64,000 bases of DNA from Ascoidea asiatica (GCA_001600695.1 BCKQ01000008.1:593488-657487), one strand, 5' to 3'; counted from the first letter of the stretch, positions 34,637 through 48,885 are shown. The notes: generated from the letters alone by a model not told the origin. Translations and numbers: made by a program.

Positions 34637-35398
34637 TTTTATATGATAATTTTTTTTTGAATTGAAATTCTATATATTGTATAATTGTGATAAGTCCTTT
34701 CATATACAGTATAAAAAAAAAAGGGCATTAAATTTTGTTCTATATCCTTAATAAACAATACATGCATATTCAGATTATTGAAAAAAAATATTTTTTGAAA
34801 CTGTCAATATTCACGTGATACTGGAATGCAGCTACCAACGGTGTGGGTGGATAGAGTTTATTAGTAATCAGAGTCCATGTTTGTGGATCTTCTTCNTTTT
34901 GTTTTCTTTGTTTCTAAACCTCGGAATCGACTCCACTTTTTGAGTGTTTGAAGAGTGTGAAGTGGCAGTGGTGATAACAGTAACAACAATAAAGGTAGTA
35001 ATCAAGGTAGTAACAAAGGTAGTAACAAAGGAAACAGTGCCATATGAATGTGAATATGAATATGAATATGAATATGGAGCTAGATATTCAATATTCAAAT
35101 GTTTATGAGAATAATAACAAAGTTGCTTGTTGGTGAGAGAGATGTAATTAGTAATTAGTAATCTTAAATCCGTTAAAAGCTGAATAATATGAATACAGAC
35201 TTTTTTATATAAACAGTTTTAGTTACCTATTATTAACTAGTATTTATTATTAATCATTCGTATTTTGTATTTCATNTTGAGATTATAAATAGTGAAGATA
35301 AAACTTGAAGAATTTATCATTCAATTCAAAAAAAGAAAAACAATTTAGTTAAGAAATTGAATTGAATTAATTAATNAATATAATTGAGTGAATTAAAA
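34637..35398. other. Divergent promoter between NOP6 and the aldo-keto reductase
   Basis: No gene supported. Carries a Cbf1-type TCACGTGA at 34811-34818 in a small G+C-richer patch (about 34800-34960), a GGTAGTAAC repeat near 34995-35030, and an ATATGA hexamer run at about 35043-35078. Confidence 0.65.
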
Positions 35399-36466
35399 AT
35401 GACAGTTCCNTATAAAAATCTTGGTAATTCAGGTCTTAAAATTTCAAATGTTATTGTAGGTTGTATGTCATATGGTTCAAAAGATTGGAATTCATGGATT
35501 GAGGATGATGAAATAAAAATTTTTAAAATTTTAAAAAAATGTTATGATAATGGTATAAGAACTTTTGATACTGCTGATATGTATTCAAATGGTTTATCTG
35601 AAATAATTTTAGGTAAATTTTTAAAAAAATTTAATATTAAAAGAGATACTGTTATAATTTTATCAAAAGTTTTTTTCCCTGTTAGTTTCTCTGATGATAA
35701 AAGAGAAATTTCTGAAAGAATGAAAAGTATTGATTATATTAATTCAAAAGGTTTATCAAGAAAACATATTTTTGATGCTATTGAAAATTCAATAAAAAGA
35801 TTAAATACTTATATTGATGTTTATCAAATTCATAGATATGATAATGATACACCTCCAGAAGAAACAATGAAAGCTTTAAATGATATTATTCAAAAAGGTT
35901 ATACAAGATATATTGGTGCTTCTACAATGTATGCTTATCAATTTATTCAATTACAAAATATTGCTGAAAAAAATAATTGGCATAAATTTATTTCAATGCA
36001 AAATTATATTAATCCAATTTATAGAGAACAAGAAAATGAAATGATTCCATATTGTCAAAAAAATGGTGTTGGTTTAATACCTTGGTCACCAAATGCTGCT
36101 GGTTTATTAACAAGACCATATAATAAAATTTTAGAAAATGATAATAATAATAATAATAATAATAAAAATAAAATTACTGAAAGATCTGTTGGTGCTCATG
36201 CTTTTATTGAAAAAATTAGTTCTAAAATTACAGATTCTGATATTGAAATTATTAATTCAATTGAAAAATTATCAATTAAAAAAAATGTTTCAATGGCTTC
36301 AATTACTATTGCTTGGAGTATCTCAAAAGGTTTTTCTCCAATTGTTGGTTTAAGTTCTGAAAAAAGAGTTGATGATTTATTAATTGGTGCAAATTTAATT
36401 TTATCTGATGATGAAATTAAAAGTATTGAAAAAAATTATAAACCAAAACCATATATTATTTTATAA
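35399..36466 (+). CDS. Aldo-keto reductase, Csh1/IFD-type
   Basis: 355 residues from the ATG at 35399; an upstream in-frame TTG is not a plausible start. The AKR tetrad is visible: Asp and Tyr in FDTADMYSNG near residue 60, Lys in ILSKVF near 90, and His in VYQIHRYD near 142. Beta strands with the LGNSGLKISNVIVGCMSYG start and a QNYINPIYREQENEMIPYC segment near 203 place it with the yeast Csh1/IFD aryl-alcohol-dehydrogenase-like group, which uses NADPH. A short poly-Asn run (about residues 247-255) sits in the loop before the last strands, which is unusual for an enzyme. One N is in codon 4. The substrate is unknown. Confidence 0.85.
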   Translation: MTVXYKNLGNSGLKISNVIVGCMSYGSKDWNSWIEDDEIKIFKILKKCYDNGIRTFDTADMYSNGLSEIILGKFLKKFNIKRDTVIILSKVFFPVSFSDDKREISERMKSIDYINSKGLSRKHIFDAIENSIKRLNTYIDVYQIHRYDNDTPPEETMKALNDIIQKGYTRYIGASTMYAYQFIQLQNIAEKNNWHKFISMQNYINPIYREQENEMIPYCQKNGVGLIPWSPNAAGLLTRPYNKILENDNNNNNNNKNKITERSVGAHAFIEKISSKITDSDIEIINSIEKLSIKKNVSMASITIAWSISKGFSPIVGLSSEKRVDDLLIGANLILSDDEIKSIEKNYKPKPYIIL

Positions 36467-36797
36467 AATATATATATAGTATATGTATGTAATTTTATAT
36501 TTATACTAATGAAATTTTTATGATTGCTATTTTTTAATTAACATTAAATTAATTACTTAAAACTTAAAAATTATAAGAAATATATATCTTTATAACTTTA
36601 CCAATGTAAAAAGCAGAAAAAATAAAAAAGAAAGAAAAAAACATAATTGGTAAACTATTTTACTATGCTTTTAATATAAATTATATTTCAAATATACAGT
36701 ATATTTTAATTTTTATATAATTTCATTTTAAAATTTTATAAGATTTTCATAGTTTATTCAATATCCTATAAACATTTACCGTAATTACAGTATTGTA

Positions 36798-36832
<35 letters not shown>

Positions 36833-36850
36833 GTAAGTAAGTAAGTTAAA
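36467..36850. other. Intergenic region between the AKR gene and TGL2
   Basis: AT-rich with nothing gene-like; (TAAA)n then (TAAG)n repeats occupy about 36797-36846 directly before the TGL2 start. Confidence 0.75.
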
Positions 36851-38017
36851 ATGAAAATAATGAAATTAAAAAGTAGATATTTAATATCGAGAAATAATTT
36901 TAAATATTATTCAATTAATAATTCTAATAGAATAATAAATATTAAAATGAATTATATTAGAGGTCCATTAATATCACCAATTTTTTTAAATTTTAAAAAT
37001 TTCTCTACATCTTCATCTACATCTACTTCAGATAATAATAATAATAATAATGATAATAATAAAAAATCAATTGAAAAAAATTTAAAAGAACATNTTCAAA
37101 TTATAAATGAAATAATTTTAAAAGAAAGTTATGAATCTCCAAAAAATCCAATTTTATTATGTCATGGATTTTCTGGTTTTGATAAATTAATTTTAATTCC
37201 ATCAATAAAATCTTTAATTCATAATTTTCAAAAAGAAATTTTAAAAATTGAAATTCAAGATGATGATAATGATAAATTATTAAAAGGTGGTTTATATTTT
37301 GAATATTGGAGAGGTATTAAAAAAGCTATGGAAATTAATGGTTCTGAAGTTATAATTGGTAAAGTTCCATCATTTGGTGGAATTGAAGAAAGAGCAAAAG
37401 CTTTAAATGAATTTCTTAAAAATTATATTAAAAAACATTATCCAAATAATAATGAAAAAAATCCATTAAAATTAAATATTATTGCACATTCAATGGGTGG
37501 ATTAGATTCAAGATATTTAATTTCAAAATTTAATGAAAAAAATAATTTTAAAATTATTAGTTTAACAACAATCTCAACACCACATTTTGGTAGTGAAGTT
37601 GCAGATTATATAGTTGAAAATATTCCAAATTATTTAATACCAAAAAGTATAAAACAATTAACAACAACATATTTAAAAAATGATTTTAATAAAAAAATTT
37701 TAAATTCAAATTCAACTAAATATTATAGTATTGGAGCAAGATTTAAACCAAAATGGTATAATGTATTTGGTAGTACTTGGTATTTAATTTATAAAAAAAC
37801 AAAAGGTTTAGATAATGATGGACTTGTTTGTGTTGAATCTGCAAAATGGGGAAAATATATTGGAACTATTGATAATATAGATCATTTAGATTTAATTAAT
37901 TGGAGTAATGAAATAAGAAAAAATTGGGAATTATTTGTATTAAAGAAAAAACCAAATTTCAATGCAATTGGTTTATATTTACAAATTGGAGATCGATTGG
38001 CCAAAGAAGGTCTTTGA
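36851..38017 (+). CDS. TGL2: Mitochondrial triacylglycerol lipase Tgl2-like
   Basis: 388 residues. The first ~60 residues are rich in Lys, Arg, Ser and Asn with almost no acidic residues, fitting a mitochondrial targeting sequence; an Asn-rich spacer follows. The alpha/beta-hydrolase core starts with PILLCHGFSGFD near residue 98. The nucleophile lies in AHSMGG near 214, the probable acid in LDNDGLVCVES near 320, and the His in NIDHLDLINW near 344. Family knowledge: Tgl2 hydrolyses tri- and diacylglycerols and is found in mitochondria. Several ATGs lie close together at the start (codons 1, 4 and 33), so the exact start is open. One N occurs near codon 82. Confidence 0.87.
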   Translation: MKIMKLKSRYLISRNNFKYYSINNSNRIINIKMNYIRGPLISPIFLNFKNFSTSSSTSTSDNNNNNNDNNKKSIEKNLKEHXQIINEIILKESYESPKNPILLCHGFSGFDKLILIPSIKSLIHNFQKEILKIEIQDDDNDKLLKGGLYFEYWRGIKKAMEINGSEVIIGKVPSFGGIEERAKALNEFLKNYIKKHYPNNNEKNPLKLNIIAHSMGGLDSRYLISKFNEKNNFKIISLTTISTPHFGSEVADYIVENIPNYLIPKSIKQLTTTYLKNDFNKKILNSNSTKYYSIGARFKPKWYNVFGSTWYLIYKKTKGLDNDGLVCVESAKWGKYIGTIDNIDHLDLINWSNEIRKNWELFVLKKKPNFNAIGLYLQIGDRLAKEGL

Positions 38018-38424
38018 AAATATTAATCAAATTATCATTTATATTCTTCCATTATTGCTTTATTGTATATTAAATAAAATTACTGATTGACCTTTATTTA
38101 TATTTATTTCATTGATTATATTTATTTCATTATTATTGAGTTGGTGTTAAAATATAAATAAATACCAGCCACCAAAAAAAACCATCCTCAAAACGCCACT
38201 TTTATTATTTCCCATAAAACTGGTCTCTTTATATTATAATCACGTGTAGCCATAAATGTGGGTGTTCTTCAGCCGAACCTTTTTTTGATTTTAATTTTTT
38301 ATTTTACAACTCAATTGAAAACATTATATTTCTACTACTTGAGTGAAAGATGTAAATAAATAAAGATATTAAAAACAAAAAATAGAGAGACTTAAATAAT
38401 AAATATAATAAGAAAATAATAAAG
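38018..38424. other. Promoter region of HAM1
   Basis: No gene seen. A modest G+C-richer patch at 38160-38280 contains TGGTCTC (38221-38227) and TCACGTGT (CACGTG at 38241-38246) about 180 bp before the HAM1 start. Confidence 0.7.
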
Positions 38425-39030
38425 ATGGTGAAGGAAATTGTATTTGTAACTGGAAATGCTAATAAATTAAAAGAAGTTATTGCAATTCTTAAAGAATCTA
38501 ATTCTCAAAAATTAGAAAATGACGATTCAAATATAATTGGAAATTATAAAATTTCAAATCAAGCATTAGATTTAGATGAAACACAAGGCTCAATAATTGA
38601 TATAGCTTCTAAAAAAGCTTTAACTGCATATAAATTATTGAAAAAACCTGTATTAGTGGAAGATACTGCTTTAGTTTTTAATGCTTTTAATGGTGATTTA
38701 CCTGGTCCATATATTAAATGGTTTTTATTATCTTTAGGTTTAAATGGTTTGATAAATTTATTATATAAATTTAATGATAAATCTGCAAAAGCAATTTGTA
38801 CTTTTGCTTATTGTGAAAATGATGAAATTCCAGTTAAAATCTTTCAAGGTATTACTAATGGACAAATTGTTAATACTCCAAAAGGTCCAACTAATTTTGG
38901 TTGGGATCCAATTTTTAAACCTGATAATTTTGATCAAACATATGCAGAAATGGATAAAAAAGTTAAAAATTCAATATCTCATAGATTTAAAGCTTTAGAT
39001 AAACTTAGAAATTATTTATTATCTAGTTAA
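38425..39030 (+). CDS. HAM1: Inosine/xanthosine triphosphate pyrophosphatase
   Basis: 201 residues, the usual size. The N-terminus has the family signature [12 protein letters not shown] near residue 8. Further motifs are LDLDETQGS near 52, [20 protein letters not shown] near 75, [10 protein letters not shown] near 157, and the closing [14 protein letters not shown]. Family knowledge: Ham1 (ITPA) removes ITP, dITP and XTP from nucleotide pools, preventing their incorporation into nucleic acids. It is convergent with SFA1, with only 184 bp between stop codons. Confidence 0.96.
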   Translation: MVKEIVFVTGNANKLKEVIAILKESNSQKLENDDSNIIGNYKISNQALDLDETQGSIIDIASKKALTAYKLLKKPVLVEDTALVFNAFNGDLPGPYIKWFLLSLGLNGLINLLYKFNDKSAKAICTFAYCENDEIPVKIFQGITNGQIVNTPKGPTNFGWDPIFKPDNFDQTYAEMDKKVKNSISHRFKALDKLRNYLLSS

Positions 39031-39214
39031 TAATATATTTCATTGAATTCAATTAAATTAAATTAAACTAACTTAAATTAAATTAAATATATATGTATGT
39101 ATGTATGTAGATTATAGTATAGGTTCAAAACATAACTATTTAAATTTAATTATTAATTTAATTATTAATTAAATCATTATTTTTTAAATATTATAATTTA
39201 GAACCTTTAACTAG

Positions 39215-41265
<2,051 letters not shown>

Positions 41266-42673
41266 TTAATTTGGATTCTTCAAAAGTTTTATAATTTTAC
41301 CAATAGCAATTGTTGATCCTTGATCTCTTAAAGTAAATCTACCAAGTTGTGGATAATCATCATAAGTTTCAACACATACAGGATCTGAAGTTTCAAGAAT
41401 TGCAATAATTTTCATACCTTTTTTAGCAAAAGCTGGTGGTTTTTTGGATTTTCTATTAGTTCCTTTTTGTAATGTATGTAATAATTTAGTAAATGTAACT
41501 TCTTCAATAGCTGTATGAATATGAATAACACATGAAAATCCTGCTGTTAAAATAGATTTTAAATCTAAAATTGCAATTTCTGCTGCAAATCTTCTTACCA
41601 CTTTAACAGGAAATTTTGATGAAGATAAAACAAAACCAGNTTGAATATCTTCTTCTTCAATTCCTTTAAGTTTTAATCTAACTTGTTCACCACATATAGC
41701 TTGTGCAACTTCATTTTCTGTTTCACTATATATTGTTAAAATTTCAACACCAATTTTATTTGGCATAACAAATAAACTATCACCTTTTTTAACATTTCCA
41801 GATTCAATTTTACCTTCAACTATAGTACCTAAATCTTTCATTTTACCTGCAATTGGTAACATAAAAGGTGCATTAATTGGTTTATTTTCCATTTCCATAC
41901 TATCAAGTTTTTCAAGTAATGAAGGACCATTATACCAATTACAAACTTTTGATGGAATTCTATCTTTAAGACCTTCACCAGTAAAACCAGAAAGTGGCAT
42001 AAATACAACATGAGTTTTAAGATTATAACCAACAGCTTTTAAAAATGCAGAAATTTTTTTAACACATTCATCATATCTTTTTTTATTCCATTTTACAGTT
42101 ATATCATCCATTTTATTAATTACAACAATTAATTTATTAACACCTTGAGTTTTAGCTAAAATTGCATGTTCTCTAGTTTGTCCACCTTTTTCAAAACCTG
42201 CTTCAAATTCACCTTTTCTTGAAGAAATAACTAAAACTCCAATATCAGCTTGAGATGCACCAGAAATCATATTACTAATATACATTTTATGACCAGGAGC
42301 ATCTAATAAAGTATATCTTTTTGCTTTAGTTTCAAAATAAGCTCTACCAACTTCAATTGTTTTACCATCATCTCTTTCTTCTTTATTTGTATCCATAACC
42401 CAAGAAAGATACCAACCTTGACGTCCAGCATCTTTTGCTTCTCTTTCATATTTTTCAATTGTTCTTTTATCTACAGAACCTGTTAAATATAAAAGATTAC
42501 CACCTAAAGTTGATTTTCCAGAATCTACATGACCTAAAATTAATAAAGACATATGAGATTTTCCACCATATAAATCTTTTAATACAGCTTCATCTATTTT
42601 TTCTTCAACTATAACAGGTTGTTGTTTTGATTTTGAATCTGAAGATTTACTAGAATTAGAAGATTTTGTAGTT

Positions 42674-42705
<32 letters not shown>

Positions 42706-43482
42706 GGAAGACGATTTTGAAGTTGAAGTCTTTACAGGAGGTGATTTTGAATCTGATTTTGTATTAGTCTTTGATTCAGTCTTTGATTCAGTCTTTGATT
42801 CAGTTTTTGATTCAGTTTTTGATTCAGTTTTTGTCTCGGTTTTTGATTCAACATTTGAATCAATCTTTGTATCACTTTTTGAATCAGATTTATTTTCATC
42901 TTTTGATTTAGTAATATTTTCAGTCTTCAAATCAGATTTTTCTTCAACCTTTGGTTTAGTTACAGTTTTAGTAATTTTAATTCCAGAAGATGATGAAAGT
43001 TTTAAAACTTTTTTAGGCTTTACATTTAAAGAAGATGCAGAAGCTTGTTGTTGTTTTTGATAATCTTCTAAAGACATTCCAGTAGATTGTGAAGTCTGTT
43101 GATTAAAAGAAGCTGAATTATTTTGATTATATTGATTTAAAGATTGCTGATTATAATTATTATTATTTGTATTATTTTGATTATAATTATTATAATTTTG
43201 ATTATAATTTTGATTATAGTTTTGATTATAATTTTGGTTATAATTTTGATTATACATTTGATTTTGATTATTAAAATTCATATTAATATTATTATCACTG
43301 TTGTTAATAAAGCTATTAGGATTGAAATTGGAGTATGAACTATTTGGATTATAATTATAACGTGGTGTATTGTTTGAATTGTTTGAATTATTGATATCTT
43401 GTTTTGAGAAATCATCAGTTAATTGATTCATATTTGAATTTTGCTTATCACCAAAATCTTTATTTGCTTGTTGATCAGCCAT
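41266..43482 (-). CDS. SUP35: Translation release factor eRF3 with Q/N-rich prion-like N-domain
   Basis: 738 residues from the preferred ATG at 43480-43482 (MADQQANKD); an in-frame ATG 20 codons upstream gives a start unlike any Sup35. The N-domain (about residues 1-145) is Asn/Gln/Tyr-rich with tandem NYNQ repeats; the M-domain (about 160-300) is highly charged with KTES repeats and a poly-Asn run. The GTPase domain starts near 300: G1 GHVDSGKST at about 316, G3 DAPGH, G4 NKMD. Two beta-barrel domains follow, ending LLKNPN. Family knowledge: eRF3 works with eRF1 (Sup45) in termination, and the N-domain forms [PSI+] amyloid in several yeasts. One N lies in domain 2. Divergent from the 44117 gene. 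Confidence 0.96.
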
Positions 43483-44116
43483 TTTGTAAGAAGTAAATAA
43501 ATCTAAAAAAAAGACAGTATATGGATTATGAAAGGTTCTCAATAGACAAATAAATAAGTTTTAGATGAATCTGTTTTGTTTAATTCAAGGAGATGCGTTA
43601 ACTTGAAATTATTTTAATTTGATTAATTAAAACTTGATGATTCAATAGTTTATTTTAAATCAATTTCAATTTCAACAAAAGTAAACTGAAAAAATTTTAA
43701 GCAAACATTGCCAGCATGCAACTCGAAGACCCTTAAAGATGGACTCATATTTACACGTGAAATATATTGGACATAATTTGTAAATGTATGACAGTGTTTT
43801 AAATATTACAGGACATAAATTGAAATTAGGGACATGGTTGTTTTTTGCACTGTCACCCAGCATTTTCACGGACGCTGGGAACTGGTTTTGTATCCACCGC
43901 ACTGGTTGCCCTCGCCCAGTTGAATATTTTTCACTTGCAGTAACTTTAACAACACCTTTTTGTTCAATTTATTTCAAATCAATTCTGATCGTACTTCAAA
44001 ATACGAAGATTTAAATAAAAGTATCATGTATTTCATATTCAATTTCAATCTCCCATATCCAGTGNCTGATATTCAATAACAGTTATTAAATTAAATAGAA
44101 ATCACAAAAAGTAACA
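43483..44116. other. Divergent promoter between SUP35 and the 44117 gene
   Basis: No gene supported. A G+C-richer patch at about 43705-43930 includes ACACGTGA (CACGTG at 43754-43759). Open frames on both strands here lack domains. Confidence 0.65.
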
Positions 44117-44509
44117 ATGTCTTCGAATAATAACACCTCTAATTCAAATTCTAACTCTAACTCTAATTCTAATTCAAATTCAAATTTAAATTCAAATTCA
44201 AATTCAAATTCAAATAATAACAATAAACAGGTTAATAAAAGAAAAAATAATAATTCTAAAAATAATTCAAGAAACAACTCAAGAAATAATTCAAGAAACA
44301 ATTCTGGCCAAAATTCAAGAATAAATTCAAATAATAAAAATGTAAATAATAATGGAAATGGTAATGGTAATGGAAATGGAAATGGAAATTCGTTATCTAT
44401 AAATAAATCAAATAATAACTCCTCAAATAATGTAAATTTAACTAACTCTGATCAAAATAAATCAAATAAAAATTCCAAAAAGCATAATTCAAATAACAAC
44501 AACAACAAC

Positions 44510-44554
<45 letters not shown>

Positions 44555-45070
44555 TCCTCAATTACTCCCTCTAATAATTCAAATAATAATACTAATGCAA
44601 ATTCCAATAGTAATAGTAATAGTAATAATAATTCAAATAGTGATTTATCTTTAAGCGCTACAAATTTAACTCCCTCAAATCCACCTCCAAAATTACCAGG
44701 TAGTTATGGATGGGCTGCAGCTGCTGCAAAATCAATAAATATCACCTTAAAATCAGCTAAAAATCAATCTCCAACTAAAGATTCATCCATCAATAATAAT
44801 ATCAATAATAATAATAATAATAATAATATATCTATTAAGGATGATATAAAAGATGTAAAAGTAATAAAGGATATAAAAGAAATCAAAGATACAAATGGAA
44901 ATAAAGAAACTAATAATCCTACTACAACTAATACTACTACTACTAATAATAATAATAATAATAATAATAACAATAAATCAGAAAAGAGTAAATCAAACTC
45001 AAATAAAAATAAATCTACTGAAAAATCTGATAAATCTGATAAATTAGATAAATCTTCATCAAATTCTATA

Positions 45071-45151
<81 letters not shown>

Positions 45152-45442
45152 CATAATAGTAATATAAATCAAATTGGTGAATTTAACTCAGATGAAGTTA
45201 ATACATATTTATCCACATTATACGAAGAATATTATTCAAAAGCAAATAATTCCAATAGTTCAACTAATTCAATTTCAATTTATAAAAGTAAAGATAATGG
45301 AAGTTCATGGACTTCAACAAATAATTCAAATAATAAATTTAATAATAAAATTAAAAATAAATTCAATAATAAAAACATAAATATTGATGATAATTTAAGA
45401 ATCTTAACATCTTTAGTTAAATCTTTAAATAATAAAAAATAA
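44117..45442 (+). CDS. Asn-rich low-complexity protein, not recognised
   Basis: 441 residues, mostly Asn, Ser and Lys. AAT/AAC tracts encode poly-Asn near residues 128-150, 225-240, 275-285 and 317-347. Two stretches look more ordered: PPPKLPGSYGWAAAAAKSIN near residue 189, and a C-terminal segment from about 355 with FNSDEVNTYLSTLYEEYYSK and a final DDNLRILTSLVKSLNN. The mixture of disorder with a short conserved-looking motif is common in yeast RNA-binding or condensate proteins, but I do not recognise the family. Despite the repeats the frame stays open for its full length, and the ATG has a typical AAAGTAACA leader. Confidence 0.7.
45067..45152. repeat. (AAT)n microsatellite encoding poly-Asn
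   Basis: About 28 uninterrupted AAT triplets inside the Asn-rich gene, likely to vary in length between strains. Confidence 0.9.
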
Positions 45443-45930
45443 GTACTCAAAATTAAAACTAAAATCAAAATTATATAGCTAAAAATAAATTTAGATCAAT
45501 AAATATTTCTTCTTCAATTCATAAAACTAACTCATGATTGATTTTAAAAGATTATTTTATTCTCGTACTGTATGTAACGTTACTATTAATAGTCCTAGAC
45601 CTTAGTGGTATATTTAAGGTTTAGAGTATTAGGAAGTTTATCCGGAAAATATCAAATATAAGCAGTTAAAAAAAAATTAAAACAGTTTTTTGGGTATAAA
45701 TATATATTATTAAATTATTAATTATATTATTGAATAATAAAACAAAAAAATGTTGAAAATCAAGTAAATGAGATGAGAGTAAAACAATAAAATAATAATA
45801 TAAAAAAAAAATTAGGAAGACATAAATTTAGATAATAAATTGAAAAACAAAAACAAATTAAAAAATAATGAAAAATATAAAATAAAATACATAATTGAAT
45901 AAAGATTTAATTATTGAAATTATAAAGATT
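45443..45930. other. Convergent 3' region
   Basis: AT-rich spacer between the Asn-rich gene and PSA1; no gene, hairpin or repeat of note. Confidence 0.75.
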
Positions 45931-47025
45931 TTACATAATAATTCTTTCAGATTCTACATTTTCTTTGATTGTTTTATGAGGTAAAACTTTACCACCATTA
46001 ATATAAATTTCATCTTTAACCTTAACATCATCACCAAGAACAGTTACACCTTCTAATCTTGCCCATCTACCAACTTCAGAATTCCAACCAACAATTGTTG
46101 ATTTAACCCAAGCATGATCTTTAATAATTGAATTTGATAATATTACAGATCTTTGAATTCTTACACCATCACCAATTTTAACATTTGGACCAATAACAAC
46201 ATTTGGACCAATTTTACAATTTGAACCAATAATTGCAGTTGGATCAATCATTACATTACCACCAGAAACAAATTTTTCAGAATTATTAATTAATTTTGAA
46301 GGATCTTTTTTAGCTAAANAAGATAAATAAAGACAAGTACCAGATAAGAAATCTTTTGGTTGACCAACATCCATCCAAAAACCTTCTAAATCAAAAGAAT
46401 ATAAAGAATTTTTTTCAACTAATTGTGGAAAAGTTTCTTTTTCAATTGAAGTTGGTTTTAATTCAATTAAATCTATAACATCNGGATTTAAAATATAAAT
46501 TCCAGCATTAATTCTATTACCAACGAATTCTACAGGTTTTTCAACAAATCTATCAATTAAATTTGGAGTATATTTATCATGAACAATAACACCATATTTN
46601 GATGGTTCATCAACTTTTGTTGCAACTATTGTACCCATACCACCATGAGCTAAATGAAAATCAGCTAATTCTTTAAAAGGATAATCACAAATTACATCAG
46701 AATTTAAAACAAAAAATGGAGTACTATCTTTTCTTAAAATATTTTCAGCTAATTTTAATGGACCAGCAGTATCTAAAGGTTCTTCTTCAACAGAAAATGT
46801 TATATTAACACCATAAACTTTTTCATATTTTTTAAGAGTATTAACCATAACTTCAGGTCTATAATTTACAGCTAATACAATATCTGTACAACCAGCATTT
46901 GCTAAAGCTTCAACTTGATGTAAAATCATTGGTCTATTTGCAAATTCAACTAATGGTTTTGGAACTGTTAAAGTTAATGGTCTTAATCTAGTACCATAAC
47001 CACCTACAAGAATTAAACCTTTCAT
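45931..47025 (-). CDS. PSA1: GDP-mannose pyrophosphorylase (mannose-1-phosphate guanylyltransferase)
   Basis: 364 residues, close to the 361 of S. cerevisiae Psa1. It starts with the nucleotidyltransferase signature [19 protein letters not shown] and [12 protein letters not shown]; the metal/sugar-phosphate site includes [12 protein letters not shown] near 110, and [17 protein letters not shown] near 157 is typical. From about residue 250 a left-handed beta-helix of hexapeptide repeats ([20 protein letters not shown]) ends in the conserved C-terminus with ESERIIM. Family knowledge: it makes GDP-mannose for N- and O-glycosylation, GPI anchors and cell-wall mannan, and is normally essential. 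Three Ns do not break the frame. Confidence 0.97.
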   Translation of the reverse strand: MKGLILVGGYGTRLRPLTLTVPKPLVEFANRPMILHQVEALANAGCTDIVLAVNYRPEVMVNTLKKYEKVYGVNITFSVEEEPLDTAGPLKLAENILRKDSTPFFVLNSDVICDYPFKELADFHLAHGGMGTIVATKVDEPXKYGVIVHDKYTPNLIDRFVEKPVEFVGNRINAGIYILNXDVIDLIELKPTSIEKETFPQLVEKNSLYSFDLEGFWMDVGQPKDFLSGTCLYLSXLAKKDPSKLINNSEKFVSGGNVMIDPTAIIGSNCKIGPNVVIGPNVKIGDGVRIQRSVILSNSIIKDHAWVKSTIVGWNSEVGRWARLEGVTVLGDDVKVKDEIYINGGKVLPHKTIKENVESERIIM

Positions 47026-48709
47026 TTTTTAAAGTTGAATATATAAGAAATAAATAATTAAGTAATAAAGATAATGATATAATAATATAATAATATAATA
47101 ATATAGTAATATAGTAATAATAATATAAGATATTTACAATTGAATAATTTTTTATTTTTAAATGTAAATATGAATTAAATGTGAATTAAATATTGAATCA
47201 AATAGAAACTTTGAAGAAACTTGAAATGATTAGATAATTAGCGAATGAATTTTGATAAATTTTTGAAATAATTATCGTCAAAGAAATTTAAAAAGAGAAA
47301 ATCAAAGAAACCTTTNATAAAAATGAAATAAATTTTCAAATAGACAAGATAATTAAGAATATATATAAGATTTAAGGGTATTAAAACAATTGTAATATTG
47401 AAAAAAAAAAGTAATAACAGTAACAGTAACAGTAACAGTTAACAGTTCACAGAGAATTGAGTGAGGTGTTAAGATAAATAAAATAAATATTCAGTGAATA
47501 AATAAAGTGCAAGTTTTAAGGTACAGCAAACAAAGAATACGTAGCAGTGGAAGCAGTGCCAGTAGTAATTACAGTCTTGCCAGNTCCAGTTGAAATGCAA
47601 CTTCCAAAAAGAAACAAGCAAACACATCGCAGGTGTGGTGCGGGTGGCGCAGTGCACGAGAAAAGAAAGACAAAAACAGAAAAAGAAAGGGAAAAGAACA
47701 GGTGTTGCAAGGGCTCTCCCGTAAGTAACAGCCAATAAGAACAGTTATCTGCTGCTCTGATTTCCCAAAAAGAAAGAGTAGAACACTTTTGGGGCTGGTG
47801 CACTGGAAAAAAAAAAAAAAAANNAAAAAAAAAATAAAAAGAAGTGCGCTGAGCAATTATGTGAGCCCACGCAACATTTAACGTCAGCTGAAACATAGTA
47901 AAGCACACGTGCAAAACTAAAGAACGTGGAGGATTTTAAGACACGGTTTTACCACTGCGCTACAGTTCTTCCATACGCAAGAACAAAGACATCGGGGGTC
48001 AGCAGATGACACGTTGAGCGTTCGGGGACACTCTGCCTGTCAAACTAGGCTTGAGGTGCCCTGTTTCATAGGCCACTCCTTGTTCAGTGTTCCTTGTGGC
48101 AAAAAGAATTAGTACCTTCGCTTAACACCAGCCTCTAAAATTACCCGAAACGGCCAAGGGTTTTNTTTTCTACTTTAATGTGACCCAGCTCTGTGAATGA
48201 ATTTTTTTCGAGTTTTCCTTTGTTCTGTGTCAAAAATTAGTTGTTGCCGAATGCAGACACTTTTTCTTTTTCTGAATTATTTCCAAGAGTATGGATTTCA
48301 TTTCATTTCTATTACGTTTTATTGAAGGACTCCTCTCATTTGGTCTTAAAAGAAAGTAAATGTTACTGCGGCACTACGTAGTCCAATTCTAAAATAGTAA
48401 TNTTCCCAAAAATAACTAACGCTACGTGATTCACGCATAAANAAAGATTGCACGGTAGTATCTAAAAATAAACAAAAAAAAAAAAAATCCAAATAGATGG
48501 CTACATGTATATATGTGTTTATCCAAGCTAGTTGCTGTACAAACAAATAATATCCATCAAGGTGGTTCTAACTAGCCACTTTGTCTNTGTTTGCAACTCC
48601 AGCCTCCTAATTACCCGGTACAAATGTGGCTGAATATTTTTATGGACTGTGTCTTATTCCGTGAGGGTTACCACCGCTCCTCGTGCTAAAGATGTCCCGT
48701 TTCNGGTGT

Positions 48710-48723
48710 CTGAGACGTCTCAG
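48710..48723. promoter_or_regulatory. Perfect 14-bp palindrome in the LRA1 promoter
   Basis: CTGAGACGTCTCAG is fully self-complementary and centred on GACGTC, a CRE/ATF-type bZIP core. It lies about 330 bp before the LRA1 start. Confidence 0.55.
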
Positions 48724-48885
48724 TTTCCCGACCCCAACGGTTTTTTTGATTTCTAATCTCGGCATGTCTCTGCACCGCGCCGAGCTATTTGAATTTACTG
48801 TCACTTCCCCCGGATTTTAATTCTTTCTGGCTTTCATATTTCGATTCTTCGACTCTTCNATCTTTCACTTTTATTATTTATCAAG

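Noticed and set aside
47930-47990. A-box-like TAGCGCAGTGGTAAAA on the minus strand
   Set aside because: No matching anticodon stem or B box; only a 6-bp outer stem can be drawn.
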